Position numbers and translations under genes: made by a program. Positions 55,438 to 63,951 of a DNA stretch of 64,000 bases are shown piece by piece. The notes below the pieces were generated by a model. It ran no database searches and had not been told where the DNA came from. It saw only the letters and a program-made list of their open reading frames with translations. Source of the DNA: Sphingomonas sp. M1-B02. Lineage in GTDB: Bacteria > Pseudomonadota > Alphaproteobacteria > Sphingomonadales > Sphingomonadaceae. The stretch's first letter is position 1. Every line of letters begins with the position of its first letter. The DNA lies in NCBI RefSeq assembly GCF_026167525.1, contig NZ_CP110679.1, forward strand, positions 2,591,501-2,655,500, read 5' to 3'.

Positions 55438-56505
55438 TCAGCCGACCTGCGCGCGGTGGAGCAACTTCTGGTCGGCCAGCACCAGGGCCACCATCGCCTC
55501 GACCACCGGCGTGCCGCGGATGCCGACGCAGGGGTCGTGGCGGCCCTTGGTCATGATCTCGGTCGCTTCACCCTCGCGGGTGATCGTCTCGACCGGCGTG
55601 AGGATCGAGCTGGTCGGCTTGAATGCGGCGCGGACGCGCAGCGGCTGGCCGGTCGAGATGCCGCCGGCGATGCCGCCGGCATGGTTGGCGAGAAATTCGG
55701 GATGGTTGGTGCCCGGGCGCATCGCATCGGCATTTTCCTCGCCCGATAAGGCCGCCGCGGCGAAGCCGTCGCCGATCTCGACGCCCTTGACGGCGTTGAT
55801 CGACATGACCGCCGCCGCCAGTTCGCTGTCGAGCTTGGCATAGATGGGCGCGCCCCAGCCGGGGGGCACGCCGGTCGCCTCGCAGGCGATCACCGCGCCC
55901 AGCGACGAGCCGGCCTTGCGCGCGGCATCGACGAGGCCTTCCCAGCGCATCGCCGCGGCGGGATCGGGGCAGAAGAAGGGATTGCGGGCGATCTCGTGCG
56001 CGTCGAAATTGCCATAGTCGATCGCGTCGCCGCCGATCGCCTCGACCCAGGCGGTGATCGTCACTTCGGGGATCACCGCCCGCGCCACCGCCCCCGCCGC
56101 GACCCGCGCCGCGGTCTCGCGCGCCGAGGAGCGGCCGCCGCCGCGATAGTCACGGAAGCCATATTTCGCGTCATAGGCATAATCGGCATGGCCGGGGCGA
56201 TAGGCCTTGGCGACTTCGGAATAATCCTTCGACCGCTGGTCGACATTGTCGATGTGCAGCGCGATCGGGGTGCCGGTGGTCTTGCCCTCGAACACGCCCG
56301 ACAGGATGCGGACCTGGTCGGGCTCCTGGCGCTGGGTGGTGAAGCGCGACGTGCCCGGGCGACGCTTGTCGAGGAAGGGCTGAATATCGGCTTCTGAAAG
56401 CGCCAGCCCCGGCGGGCAGCCGTCGACGACCGCGCCGAGCGCGGGCCCGTGCGATTCGCCCCAGGTGGTGAAGCGGAAGACGCGACCGAAGGTGTTGAAG
56501 CTCAA
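55438..56505 (-). CDS. aroC: Chorismate synthase
   Basis: AroC makes chorismate from EPSP with reduced FMN. The 355-residue protein has '[25 protein letters not shown]' at the N-terminus, '[25 protein letters not shown]' (signature) and '[15 protein letters not shown]'. The start is a TTG at 56505 that overlaps the stop of the DUF559 gene (TTGA). The ribosome-binding site GGAG, 7 bases upstream, lies inside a palindromic repeat. Confidence 0.97.
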   Translation of the reverse strand: MSFNTFGRVFRFTTWGESHGPALGAVVDGCPPGLALSEADIQPFLDKRRPGTSRFTTQRQEPDQVRILSGVFEGKTTGTPIALHIDNVDQRSKDYSEVAKAYRPGHADYAYDAKYGFRDYRGGGRSSARETAARVAAGAVARAVIPEVTITAWVEAIGGDAIDYGNFDAHEIARNPFFCPDPAAAMRWEGLVDAARKAGSSLGAVIACEATGVPPGWGAPIYAKLDSELAAAVMSINAVKGVEIGDGFAAAALSGEENADAMRPGTNHPEFLANHAGGIAGGISTGQPLRVRAAFKPTSSILTPVETITREGEATEIMTKGRHDPCVGIRGTPVVEAMVALVLADQKLLHRAQVG

Positions 56506-56915
56506 GACCCCTCTCCCCTCTGGGGGAGAGGGAGGGGCCCGCTCGGCGTAGCCGAGTGGGAGGGTGAGGGCCTCAACGCAACGCCGATCGCTGCGGCCAC
56601 GCCCTCGAGGTTCCGCATCACATCATCGTTGGAAAAGCGGATCACCCTGAACCCTTCATTCTCAAGCCACGCGCTGCGTTGCGTGTCATATTCCTGCTGA
56701 TGCGCATGCGTATCGCCGTCAACCTCCACCGCGAGCTTCGCCTCGGCGCAATAGAAATCGACTAGGTAGGGACCGAGCCACGTCTGTTTGCGAAATTTGG
56801 CGCCGGCGACCTGGCGATTGCGCAGCGCGCTCCACAAGCGCTTCTCAGGCTCGGTGGGGTTGTGGCGCGCTTCGAGCTGGAACCTCTGCGCGGCGTATCC
56901 TGGTGGTCGCTTCAT
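56502..56915 (-). CDS. DUF559 domain protein (endonuclease-like fold)
   Basis: The 137-residue protein contains the DUF559 pattern: '[76 protein letters not shown]', similar to Vsr/PD-(D/E)XK nucleases, with the likely catalytic Asp in 'VDFYC' and ExDG in 'VEVDGDTH'. Its last 20 or so residues ('[19 protein letters not shown]') are encoded by a palindromic repeat, so the tail was probably acquired by insertion. A copy of the same repeat lies just before its start. Its cellular role is unknown. Confidence 0.85.
   Translation of the reverse strand: MKRPPGYAAQRFQLEARHNPTEPEKRLWSALRNRQVAGAKFRKQTWLGPYLVDFYCAEAKLAVEVDGDTHAHQQEYDTQRSAWLENEGFRVIRFSNDDVMRNLEGVAAAIGVALRPSPSHSATPSGPLPLPQRGEGS
56508..56571. 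repeat. Palindromic repeat copy A (two hairpins)
   Basis: The hairpins are CCCTCTCCCC/GGGGAGAGGG (56509-56532) and CTCGGC/GCCGAG (56542-56556), followed by gggagggtgaggg. It forms the 3' end of the DUF559 coding sequence and supplies the GGAG before aroC. Its reverse complement matches copy B at 56917-56978. Confidence 0.75.
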
Positions 56916-56916
56916 G

Positions 56917-56978
56917 CCCTCACCCTTCCCACCGCCTTCGGCGGCGGGCCCCTTCCCTCTCCCCCGAAGGGGAGAGGG
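56917..56978. repeat. Palindromic repeat copy B (two hairpins)
   Basis: The hairpins are CCGCC/GGCGG (56932-56944) and CCCTCTCCCC/GGGGAGAGGG (56955-56978). It lies between the fabI stop and the DUF559 start, in inverted orientation relative to copy A. It may act as an RNA hairpin between the two genes and provides the AAGG upstream of the DUF559 start codon. Confidence 0.75.
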
Positions 56979-56981
56979 AGT

Positions 56982-57785
56982 TTACGCCAACGCGATATCC
57001 GGCGCGTCCTCGGCCTTCATGCCGATGACATTGTAGCCCGCATCGACATGGTGGGTCTCGCCGGTCACGCCCGAGGCGAGATCGGAGAGCAGATACAGCC
57101 CCGCCCCGCCGACATCCTCGATCGTGACGTTGCGCTTCAAGGGCGCGTTGAGTTCGTTCCACTTCAAAATAAGCCGAAAATCGCCGATCCCCGAGGCGGC
57201 GAGCGTCTTGATCGGCCCGGCCGAGATCGCGTTGACGCGGATATTGTCGCGGCCGAGATCGACGGCGAGATACTGGACGCTGGTCTCGAGCGCGGCCTTG
57301 GCGACGCCCATGACGTTGTAATGCGGGATGACCTTCTCGGCGCCGTAATAGCTCAGCGTCAGCAGGCTGCCGCCGTTGGGCATCATCCTCGCCGCGCGCT
57401 GGCAGACAGCGACGAACGAATAGACCGAGATGTTCATCGTCATCAGGAAATTGTCGAGGCTGGTATCGACATAGCCGCCGCGCAACTCGTTCTTGTCCGA
57501 AAAACCGATGGCGTGGACGACGAAGTCGATCGTCGGCCAGCGCGCGGCGAGCGTCTCGAAACTCTTGTCGAGCTCGGCCATGTCGGACACGTCGCAATCG
57601 ATCAGGAAATCGCTGCCGACCTGGGCTGCGAGCGGCCGCACGCGCTTCTCAAGCGCTTCGCCCTGATAGCTGAAGGCAAGCTCGGCACCATGTTCGGCAA
57701 GCTTCTGGGCAATGCCCCACGCCAGCGAGCGATCGTTCGCCAGCCCCATGATCAGCCCGCGCTTGCCCTGCATCAATCCCGTCAC
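56982..57785 (-). CDS. fabI: Enoyl-[acyl-carrier-protein] reductase (NADH), FabI
   Basis: FabI reduces the enoyl-ACP double bond in fatty-acid elongation. The 267-residue protein has 'KRGLIMGLANDRSLAWGIAQKLAEHGAELAFSYQGE' (FabI nucleotide motif), 'VVHAIGFSD', the catalytic Tyr-x6-Lys in 'YYGAEKVIPHYNVMGVAKAALE', and 'VRVNAISAGPIKTLAASGI' (as NIRVNAISAGPIKT). The GTG at 57785 overlaps the upstream stop (GTGA); an ATG at 57773 is an alternative. It is the target of triclosan in many bacteria. Confidence 0.98.
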   Translation of the reverse strand: MTGLMQGKRGLIMGLANDRSLAWGIAQKLAEHGAELAFSYQGEALEKRVRPLAAQVGSDFLIDCDVSDMAELDKSFETLAARWPTIDFVVHAIGFSDKNELRGGYVDTSLDNFLMTMNISVYSFVAVCQRAARMMPNGGSLLTLSYYGAEKVIPHYNVMGVAKAALETSVQYLAVDLGRDNIRVNAISAGPIKTLAASGIGDFRLILKWNELNAPLKRNVTIEDVGGAGLYLLSDLASGVTGETHHVDAGYNVIGMKAEDAPDIALA

Positions 57786-58765
57786 GTGCTACCGCCTTCC
57801 TGTTCGCGCGCCTCCTCTACCCCGTCGTGCGGCACTTCCGCCAGCGCTGCGTTGAGTTCGGCGCCGATAACCACGCCGAGCCCGATAATGTAGAAGAAAA
57901 TCAGCGAGATCATGACGCCGGCAAGGCTGCCATAGGTCAGATCATAGCCGCCGAGCGAGGAGAGGACGAGCGGCAGCAGCGAGGTGGTGGCCATCCACCA
58001 GGCCGTGACGAACAGCGGCCCTGGCCATTTGGGGCAACCGCTCTTGCGATAGCGGCGCGGGGTCAGCGAGTAGAACAGCATGTAGAGCGCCCCGAACAAG
58101 GCAAGCGCCGGGGCAAAGCGGCCGACCGAGACCAGGGTCTGCACCTGCGTCGACAAAGGCAGCACCCGATAGACGAACTGCTCGACCGCCGTGAGGATGA
58201 TCTGGAAGCTGAACGCCGCCATCGCCAGGATCACCGCGCCGACGATCAGCCCGATCGAGCCGAGCCGATAGCGCCAGAAGGGGGTGCTCGACTGGGTGCC
58301 GTAGGCATCGCGCAATATGCCGCGCAGCGTCTCGATGAAGCCCGCGGTGGTCCACAGCCCGACCAGCCCGCCCAGCCATAAAAGGGCACCGGTGCGCGCC
58401 TGGAGCACATCGGACACCGGCTTGCGCAACACGTCGGCGACGTCGGGCGGCACGGTCTGGAGAAATGCCTCGAGCGTGCGGATGCCTTCGCTGCTGCGCC
58501 CGAACAGTTGCGCGAGTGCGGCGGCGACGATGAAGAAGGGGAAGAGCGTGACCAGCGAGAGATAGGCAAGGTTGCCGGCATAGGTGAAGCCATCGGTATA
58601 GGTGCCGACGACGACCCGCTTGAACACCACGAAGAAGCGCTCGGGGAGGCCGAGGTCGGTCATCCGGCCGTGAAAGCCGCTGCCGCCGCCGTGCCGCCGC
58701 GCCTCGGGCGATTCGGGCGAGATCGCCGCTGTGGTTTCCCCCTGTTCGGTCGCGCCCTCGTTCAC
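57782..58765 (-). CDS. YihY/BrkB family membrane protein
   Basis: The 327-residue protein has about six membrane segments: 'AYLSLVTLFPFFIVAAALAQLFG', 'ALLWLGGLVGLWTTAGFIETLRGILRDAYG', 'IGLIVGAVILAMAAFSFQIIL', 'GRFAPALALFGALYMLFYSLTP', 'LPLVLSSLGGYDLTYGSLAGVMISLIFFYIIGLGVVIGAELNA'. The 'GSLAGVMISLIFFYI..L..V.GAELNA' end is the YihY signature. The function is poorly known; it is not the RNase BN it was once called. It is translationally coupled to fabI. Confidence 0.93.
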   Translation of the reverse strand: MNEGATEQGETTAAISPESPEARRHGGGSGFHGRMTDLGLPERFFVVFKRVVVGTYTDGFTYAGNLAYLSLVTLFPFFIVAAALAQLFGRSSEGIRTLEAFLQTVPPDVADVLRKPVSDVLQARTGALLWLGGLVGLWTTAGFIETLRGILRDAYGTQSSTPFWRYRLGSIGLIVGAVILAMAAFSFQIILTAVEQFVYRVLPLSTQVQTLVSVGRFAPALALFGALYMLFYSLTPRRYRKSGCPKWPGPLFVTAWWMATTSLLPLVLSSLGGYDLTYGSLAGVMISLIFFYIIGLGVVIGAELNAALAEVPHDGVEEAREQEGGST

Positions 58766-58770
58766 GCTGA

Positions 58771-59691
58771 TCAGACGCCCATCCGGCCCCGTGGGTTCCG
58801 CTTGTCCTGCCAGCCTTGCGCAAACTCGATCAGCGCATCGTCGTCGACCGGCAGATCGACCACCAGATTCGCCAGCTGGTCGCCGCGGCCGCCGCTTTTC
58901 TTGTGGAAGCCGCGGCCCTTGAGGCGAAGCACCTTGCCCGAGGTCGATCCCTTGGGGACGCTGAGCATCACCGCGCCGTCGGGCGTCGGCACGCGGACCT
59001 GCGCCCCGAGCACGGCTTCGTCGAGGCTGATCGGCAAGTCGATGCGGATATCGTCGCCGTCGCGCGTGTAGAAGCGGTGCGGCTGGACCTCGATCGTGAC
59101 GATCGCGTCGCCAAAGCCGCCGGGGCCTTCCTCACCCTTCCCGCCGAGCCGCATCTGGGTGCCGGTCTCGACGCCTGCGGGCAGCTTCAGGTCGATCGTC
59201 TTGCCGTCGCGCAGCGTGATCCGCTGCGGCGCCAGGCGCGCGGCATCCTCGAACGGCACGGTGAGGCGATAGGCGACGTTGGCGCCCTTGGCCGGTGGGC
59301 GTCTTCCGAACCCGCCGAAACCGCCGGTGAAGCCGCCGCCGCGGCGCCCGCCCGCACCGCCGAACAGCCCCTCGAAAATGTCGCCGATATCGCCCTGGTC
59401 GCCGCCATAATCTGCGCGGAAGCCGCCCTGCGGTCCGCCGCCGCCGCCGAAGCCGAACGGAGAGGTCGGATTGCCGTCCCCGTCGATCTCGCCCCGGTCG
59501 AAACGTGCGCGCTTGTCCTTGTCGGTCAGCAGGTCATAGGCCTGGGTCACCTGGCTGAAGCGCTCGGTGGCCTTGGGATTGTCCTTGTTCTTGTCGGGAT
59601 GCAGCTCCTTGGCGAGCTTGCGATAGGCCTTCTTGATATCGGCTTCGCTGGCGCCGCGTGCCACCCCCAGCGTTACATATGGATCGGCCAT
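58771..59691 (-). CDS. DnaJ-family co-chaperone without zinc finger (CbpA-like)
   Basis: The 306-residue protein has an N-terminal J-domain with the HPD motif ('AYRKLAKELHPDKNKDNPKATERFSQVTQAYDLLTDKDKRARFDRGE'), a Gly/Phe-rich linker with 'FGFGGGGGPQGGFRADYGGDQGDIGDIFEGLFGG', and DnaJ_C beta domains ('GKTIDLKLPAGVETGTQMRLGGKGEEGPGGFGDAIVTIEVQPH'). There is no CxxCxGxG zinc-finger region, so it is a class B DnaJ. It stimulates DnaK ATPase in the cytosol. It lies 6 bases before the YihY-type gene. Confidence 0.95.
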   Translation of the reverse strand: MADPYVTLGVARGASEADIKKAYRKLAKELHPDKNKDNPKATERFSQVTQAYDLLTDKDKRARFDRGEIDGDGNPTSPFGFGGGGGPQGGFRADYGGDQGDIGDIFEGLFGGAGGRRGGGFTGGFGGFGRRPPAKGANVAYRLTVPFEDAARLAPQRITLRDGKTIDLKLPAGVETGTQMRLGGKGEEGPGGFGDAIVTIEVQPHRFYTRDGDDIRIDLPISLDEAVLGAQVRVPTPDGAVMLSVPKGSTSGKVLRLKGRGFHKKSGGRGDQLANLVVDLPVDDDALIEFAQGWQDKRNPRGRMGV

Positions 59692-59756
59692 GTCGTCCCC
59701 TGTTCTACCGGGGGTATTTCGGCGCGGGGCCGGCTTCGCGCAAGTGGCAAAGCCGG

Positions 59757-60638
59757 TCAGTCGCCCAGCGGCTCGACATCGACCGAGACCTGCATGTTCT
59801 GCGCGCCCGATCCGAGCACGATTCCGTCGATCGGCGCGACATCGGCATAATCGCGCCCGATCGCGACGACGATATGATCGCCGGCCATCCAGATGCCGTT
59901 GGTCGGATCGACCCCGACCCAGCCGAGATCGGGGCCGGCCCAGACCAAAACCCAGGCATGGGTGGCGTCGGCGCCCACCAGCCGCGGCCTGCCCGGCGGC
60001 GGCAGCGTGCGGATATAGCCCGAGACATAGGCCGCGGGCAGACCGGCGGCGCGCAAGGCGGAGAGCATGATCTGCGCGAAATCCTGGCAGACCCCGCCGC
60101 GCTTGGCGAAGGCTTCGCTGGGGGTGGTGTCGACCAGCGTCGCGTCGGTATCGAAGGCGAATTCGCGCTGGATGCGCAGCGCGAGACCGATCGCCGCTTC
60201 GAGTACGCCGCGCCCGGAATCGAGATCGGCGGCGCTCCAGGCGGCGATGTCGCGGTCGAGCGGAATCAGCGGCGAGGGGAAGAGATAGGCGGCGGGGCTT
60301 GCCGGAGAGGCGTCGCGGCTGAGGCGCGCGGCGGCGCCGACTTCGGCGATCGTCGGATCGGACGGCCGAGGCATCGGCACCGGGCGATCGACGCGCACCC
60401 GCGCGCTGCTGGTGATGATCAGTGAGCGGGCGGGCTTGTCGACGACCAGCCGCATGACGTTGGCGAGCCCGGCCTCGGCGCGGGCGGGGGCGGTGCGGCC
60501 GTGGGGCTCGATGGCGAGGGCATAGTCCTCGACCTTCTGGCCCGACCAGTCGATCGGCTGGAGCCGCAGGTTGTTGCGCGCAAAGGCGACGGGCCGCGCA
60601 TATTCGAAACGGGTGATGTGGCGGATCTGATAGAGCAT
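59757..60638 (-). CDS. Transglutaminase-like family protein
   Basis: The 293-residue protein has the N-terminal beta region 'MLYQIRHITRFEYARPVAFARNNLRLQP' typical of bacterial transglutaminase-like proteins and the triad Cys in 'KRGGVCQDFAQIM', His in 'DATHAWVLVW' and Asp in 'WVGVDPTNG'. There is no signal peptide, so it is probably cytosolic. Together with the upstream ATP-grasp/alpha-E gene (2-base gap) it forms a known conserved pair predicted to make and break an isopeptide or peptide linkage; the substrate is unknown. The start ATG is 60638. Confidence 0.92.
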   Translation of the reverse strand: MLYQIRHITRFEYARPVAFARNNLRLQPIDWSGQKVEDYALAIEPHGRTAPARAEAGLANVMRLVVDKPARSLIITSSARVRVDRPVPMPRPSDPTIAEVGAAARLSRDASPASPAAYLFPSPLIPLDRDIAAWSAADLDSGRGVLEAAIGLALRIQREFAFDTDATLVDTTPSEAFAKRGGVCQDFAQIMLSALRAAGLPAAYVSGYIRTLPPPGRPRLVGADATHAWVLVWAGPDLGWVGVDPTNGIWMAGDHIVVAIGRDYADVAPIDGIVLGSGAQNMQVSVDVEPLGD

Positions 60639-60640
60639 CG

Positions 60641-63115
60641 TCAGGCCAGGATCATGCCGGCGGCACGCAGCGGCTCGGCGCCCTGCAGGAAATAGCGCCG
60701 CGCGACGGCGTTGGAGAGTTCGAACAAGCGGGTCTCGAGCCCCCACAGGAAGCTGTCGTCGATCCCGGTGGCCTTCGCGGTGACTAGGGCTGCGGCGAGC
60801 TCGCGGGCATGCTCCTGCTGCCGTTCGGCGAGACCGTCGTCGGACAGGACCGGAAGCTTGTTGAGATGCGCCGAGATCGCCGCTGCCTGGAAGGCGATCG
60901 CGCGCGGATTGCCGGGATCGAGCGTCACCAGATCGAGCACGGGCACGCGGGCGATCCCGGTGAGGTAGCGCTGGCGATAGCTGATCTGGCTGTCCATGAG
61001 ATCGAGCAGGGTCGAGAGATCGTCGGCGGTCGCGTCCGGGCCACCGAAAGCGCGGACGAAGCGGATCGCGGCCAGCGCGCGCTCGATCCGGCGGCCGAGA
61101 TCGTGGAAGCGCCAGGCGTCGGTGCGCGCCATATGCTCGGCGGCGAGCCCGGCGATCGCCGAATAGCGGCGCTGGAGCGTGCCGGCCTTGTCGAGCAGCA
61201 CGCCGTGGGTCGGGAAGGGCGCGTCGAGCAACTGGACCATGTCGGCTGAGAGCCGCTCGCGCGAGACTTCGCCGATCAGCCGCGCCTGGGCGTTGATCGC
61301 GCGGACGCTGTAGCTCGATGCATCTTCGAGCGCGGTGCGGGCTAGAGCGGTCAGGTCGGCGCGCTTGAGCGTTTTGGGCTCGGGCGCAGAGCCGCCGGCG
61401 ACGACAAGGCCGGCGAGCCGCGCGACCGTGGCGCCCGCCAGCGCCGCGCCGGTATCGGCGCTGATCGAATGGCCGAGCAGCACGCGCAGGACGCCCAGCA
61501 ATGCCTCGCCGCGCTCGAGGTAGCGGCCGAGCCAGAAGAGATTGTCGGCCACCCGGCTGGGCAGCGTGCCGGGATTGCGGCGCAGCTGGGTGGTGTCGCC
61601 CGAGGGGAGCAGCGAGACGCTGGGCACCGGATCGGGACCGTGGATGCAGACGTCGGCCGACCAGATTCCCTCGCCCATCACTGCGGCGCGCGGATCGGCA
61701 TGCTCGCCGATGCGGGCGAAGCCCCCGGGGAGCACGGTCCATTGCCCGTCCGCGCCGCGCGCGGCGAACACCCGCAGCGTGAAGGGGCGCGCGCTCAGCG
61801 CATCCTCGGCGACGACCGGCATGGTGGAGAGGCGGACGACTTCCTGCCCGACATAATCCTGCGGGCGGCGGGCCATATCGTCGAGCAGCGCCGCGCGTGC
61901 TGCCGAATCGAGCGTGGCGCCCAGCACCGCGCCGCCGGGCAGGCCGAGCGGAGTCGCGCCGAAGGCGGGCGCGATCAGCAGCGAATCGAGATTATCGGTG
62001 ACATAAGCGCGCTCGGTCTCCTGTCCGCACCACCAGGTCGCGATCGTCGGCAACCTTAGCGGCCCGCCGTTGATCGCGCGGGCGAGGCGGGGCAAGAAGG
62101 CTTCGAAGGCGGGGGATTCGAGCAGGCCGACCCCGGGGGCATTGGCGATGACGACATTGCCCGCGGCCATCGCGTCGATCAGCCCCGGCACCCCGATCGA
62201 CGAGGTCGCGTCGAGCGCGAGCGGATCGAGCAGCCGCGGATCGAGCCGATGCCACAGCGCGTCGATGCGCTTGAGCCCGGCGATCGTGCGGACATAAAGC
62301 TGGTCGTCGAGCACCGCGAGATCGGGGCCCTCGACCAGCAGGAAGCCGAGATAGCGGGCGAGATGCGCCTGCTCGGCATAGCTGGGATTGAAGCGGCCCG
62401 GGGTGAGCAAGGCCATGCGCGGCTCGGCGCGCCGGCAGCGCTCGGCCAGCCCCTCGCGAAAGGCGGCGAAGAAAGGGGCGTGGCGCTCTATATTGAGCCG
62501 GGTCTGCAGCCCGCCGAGCGTGCGCGCCATCGCCAGCCGGTTTTCGAGCGCATAGCCCGCGCCGGCGGGCGCGCGGAGATGGTCGGCGAGTACGCGCCAC
62601 TCGCCCGCGGGCCCGCGGCCCAGATCGAAGGCAATGAACTGGAGGTGGCAGCCGCCGGGCGGCTCCAAATGGGTGAGCGGGCGCAGGAAGAAAGGCGAGC
62701 CGGTGACGAGTGCTGCGGGGACATGGCCATCGGCGACCAGCCAGGCGGGGCCGTAGAGGTCCTGCAGCACCGCTTCGAGCAATTCGGCGCGTTCGGCCAC
62801 GCCTGCGGCGATCCCGTCCCATTCGGCCTTTTCGAGCAGCAGCGGAACCGGGGAGAGCGGCCAGGGGCGCTCCTCGCCCTCGCCGGCGATGCGGAAGCCG
62901 GTGCCGATATCCTCGGCATGGCGCTGGGCGCGCTCGCGGGCGACGTCGAGCCCCTCACCCGAGACGCCGGCCAGTTCCTCGAGCAGCGCGGACCAGGCCG
63001 CGTCCTGCCGGCCGCGCGCGCAGAGCACGTCGCTGCGGGGCACATGGGCGCAATAATCGGCGATCCACCGATCGGCGATGGTGCCCGCATCGAACAAGGT
63101 TGCGGCGCTTGCCAC
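60641..63115 (-). CDS. Circularly permuted ATP-grasp protein fused to an alpha-E domain
   Basis: The 824-residue protein has an N-terminal circularly permuted type 2 ATP-grasp region (about 1-480: 'HLEPPGGCHLQFIAFDLGRGPAGEWRVLADH', 'NPSYAEQAHLARYLGFLLVEGPDLAVLDDQLYVRTIAGLKRIDALWHRLD', 'GNVVIANAPGVGLLESPAFEAFLPRLA', 'TIATWWCGQE'). A C-terminal alpha-E domain follows (about 500-824: 'RVADNLFWLGRYLERGE', 'AWRFHDLGRRIERALAAIRF', 'LLDLMDSQISYRQRY'). In many bacteria these are two genes. The GTG start at 63115 has AGGGAAGAG upstream. It is predicted to ligate peptides; the pathway is unknown. Confidence 0.93.
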   Translation of the reverse strand: MASAATLFDAGTIADRWIADYCAHVPRSDVLCARGRQDAAWSALLEELAGVSGEGLDVARERAQRHAEDIGTGFRIAGEGEERPWPLSPVPLLLEKAEWDGIAAGVAERAELLEAVLQDLYGPAWLVADGHVPAALVTGSPFFLRPLTHLEPPGGCHLQFIAFDLGRGPAGEWRVLADHLRAPAGAGYALENRLAMARTLGGLQTRLNIERHAPFFAAFREGLAERCRRAEPRMALLTPGRFNPSYAEQAHLARYLGFLLVEGPDLAVLDDQLYVRTIAGLKRIDALWHRLDPRLLDPLALDATSSIGVPGLIDAMAAGNVVIANAPGVGLLESPAFEAFLPRLARAINGGPLRLPTIATWWCGQETERAYVTDNLDSLLIAPAFGATPLGLPGGAVLGATLDSAARAALLDDMARRPQDYVGQEVVRLSTMPVVAEDALSARPFTLRVFAARGADGQWTVLPGGFARIGEHADPRAAVMGEGIWSADVCIHGPDPVPSVSLLPSGDTTQLRRNPGTLPSRVADNLFWLGRYLERGEALLGVLRVLLGHSISADTGAALAGATVARLAGLVVAGGSAPEPKTLKRADLTALARTALEDASSYSVRAINAQARLIGEVSRERLSADMVQLLDAPFPTHGVLLDKAGTLQRRYSAIAGLAAEHMARTDAWRFHDLGRRIERALAAIRFVRAFGGPDATADDLSTLLDLMDSQISYRQRYLTGIARVPVLDLVTLDPGNPRAIAFQAAAISAHLNKLPVLSDDGLAERQQEHARELAAALVTAKATGIDDSFLWGLETRLFELSNAVARRYFLQGAEPLRAAGMILA

Positions 63116-63189
63116 GTCTCTTCCCTAACCCTTTGTTCCACGATGGGGGAAAGGGTGCTGCCTTGCAACAAGCGACGGCATATTCCTTC

Positions 63190-63270
63190 GTCATCCCCGC
63201 GAAGGCGGGGATCCAGGGTGGCGGAGCGGCGTCCTGTGTGATTCTGGATCCCCGCCTTCGCGGGGATGAC
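63190..63270. repeat. 81-bp palindromic repeat, copy 1
   Basis: Two perfect 27-base inverted arms (gtcatccccgcgaaggcg... at 63190-63216 and its complement at 63244-63270) flank a 27-base centre. It is the well-known type of 'ccccgcgaaggcgggg' intergenic palindrome of Proteobacteria. It lies between the ATP-grasp gene and the 3' end of the GIY-YIG gene. Confidence 0.85.
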
Positions 63271-63297
63271 GGGGGAGGGGGTGGCGATGCTCGTGGC

Positions 63298-63609
63298 TCA
63301 AGCATCTTTGAGCGGGTCGAATCCGAAATCTTCCGCCAGGTCGCGCCACGTCGGGTTCTCCTCCTCGATCAGGCGGATTTTCCAGGCGCGGTTCCATTTC
63401 TTGATGCGCTTCTCGCGAAGGATCGCGGATTCCATTTGAACGTGCACCTCGAACCAGATGAGGCGGTTGCAATCATGGTCGGCGGTGAAGCCCGGTACGG
63501 CCTTGGTGCGGTGCTGGTGGATGCGGCCGAGAAGTGCGGATGTGACGCCGGTGTAGATCGTGCCGTTTCGGCCGCTGGCGACGATGTAAACGGTGGGGAT
63601 CCGTTCCAT
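63298..63609 (-). CDS. GIY-YIG nuclease superfamily protein
   Basis: The 103-residue protein matches the small stand-alone GIY-YIG family: 'MERIPTVYIVASGRNGTIYTGVTSALLGRIHQHRTK' (VYI...IYTGVT as the GIY-YIG element, with catalytic Arg in the following helix), 'GFTADHDCNRLIWFEVH', and 'AILREKRIKKWNRAWKIRLIEEENPTWRDLAEDFG' with the catalytic Glu. The ATG at 63609 is the likely start, about 20 bases from repeat copy 2. The function of this common short family is not established. Confidence 0.9.
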   Translation of the reverse strand: MERIPTVYIVASGRNGTIYTGVTSALLGRIHQHRTKAVPGFTADHDCNRLIWFEVHVQMESAILREKRIKKWNRAWKIRLIEEENPTWRDLAEDFGFDPLKDA

Positions 63610-63629
63610 GGGTCTGCATACCACCCTCC

Positions 63630-63710
63630 GTCATTCCCGCGAAGGCGGGAATCCAGGGTGGCGGAGTGGGGTCCTTTGTGACTCTGGATCCCCGCCTTCG
63701 CGGGGATGAC
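63630..63710. repeat. 81-bp palindromic repeat, copy 2
   Basis: It has the same structure as copy 1, with 27-base arms at 63630-63656 and 63684-63710 that differ from perfect complementarity at two positions (gtcattcccgcg in the left arm). The flanking 'taccaccctcc' on the left is shared with copy 3. It lies between the GIY-YIG and antitoxin-like genes. Confidence 0.85.
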
Positions 63711-63758
63711 GGTGGAGGGGTGACGCGAGAAGAACGTGTGGGGCGGACGAACTCTGCG

Positions 63759-63938
63759 TCACTCTATCGCCTTGGCGGCTGCCGCCCGCACCGCTTGGAA
63801 TGCCTCGCCGGACGAAAGGGTCGGGCGTGGGTCCGCCAGGGCTTCGGCGACCCGAGCTCGAAGCAATGTTTCCAACTCCAGCTTTTCGTGATGAAGCGGG
63901 TCGGTTGCGACGGAAGGGGTAGGGCTCATGTAAGCCAT
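63759..63938 (-). CDS. Orphan antitoxin-like protein (RelB/stability-determinant type)
   Basis: The 59-residue protein 'MAYMSPTPSVATDPLHHEKLELETLLRARVAEALADPRPTLSSGEAFQAVRAAAAKAIE' resembles the C-terminal part of PaaA/stability-determinant antitoxins, where a 'R.KV..AL.DPRP.i...ev...(m/v)R' pattern recurs. No ParE/RelE-type toxin gene follows; copy 2 of the repeat is immediately downstream. Starts at 63938 or 63929 are possible. The family call is from pattern memory and uncertain. Confidence 0.5.
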   Translation of the reverse strand: MAYMSPTPSVATDPLHHEKLELETLLRARVAEALADPRPTLSSGEAFQAVRAAAAKAIE

Positions 63939-63951
63939 TCTACCACCCTCC

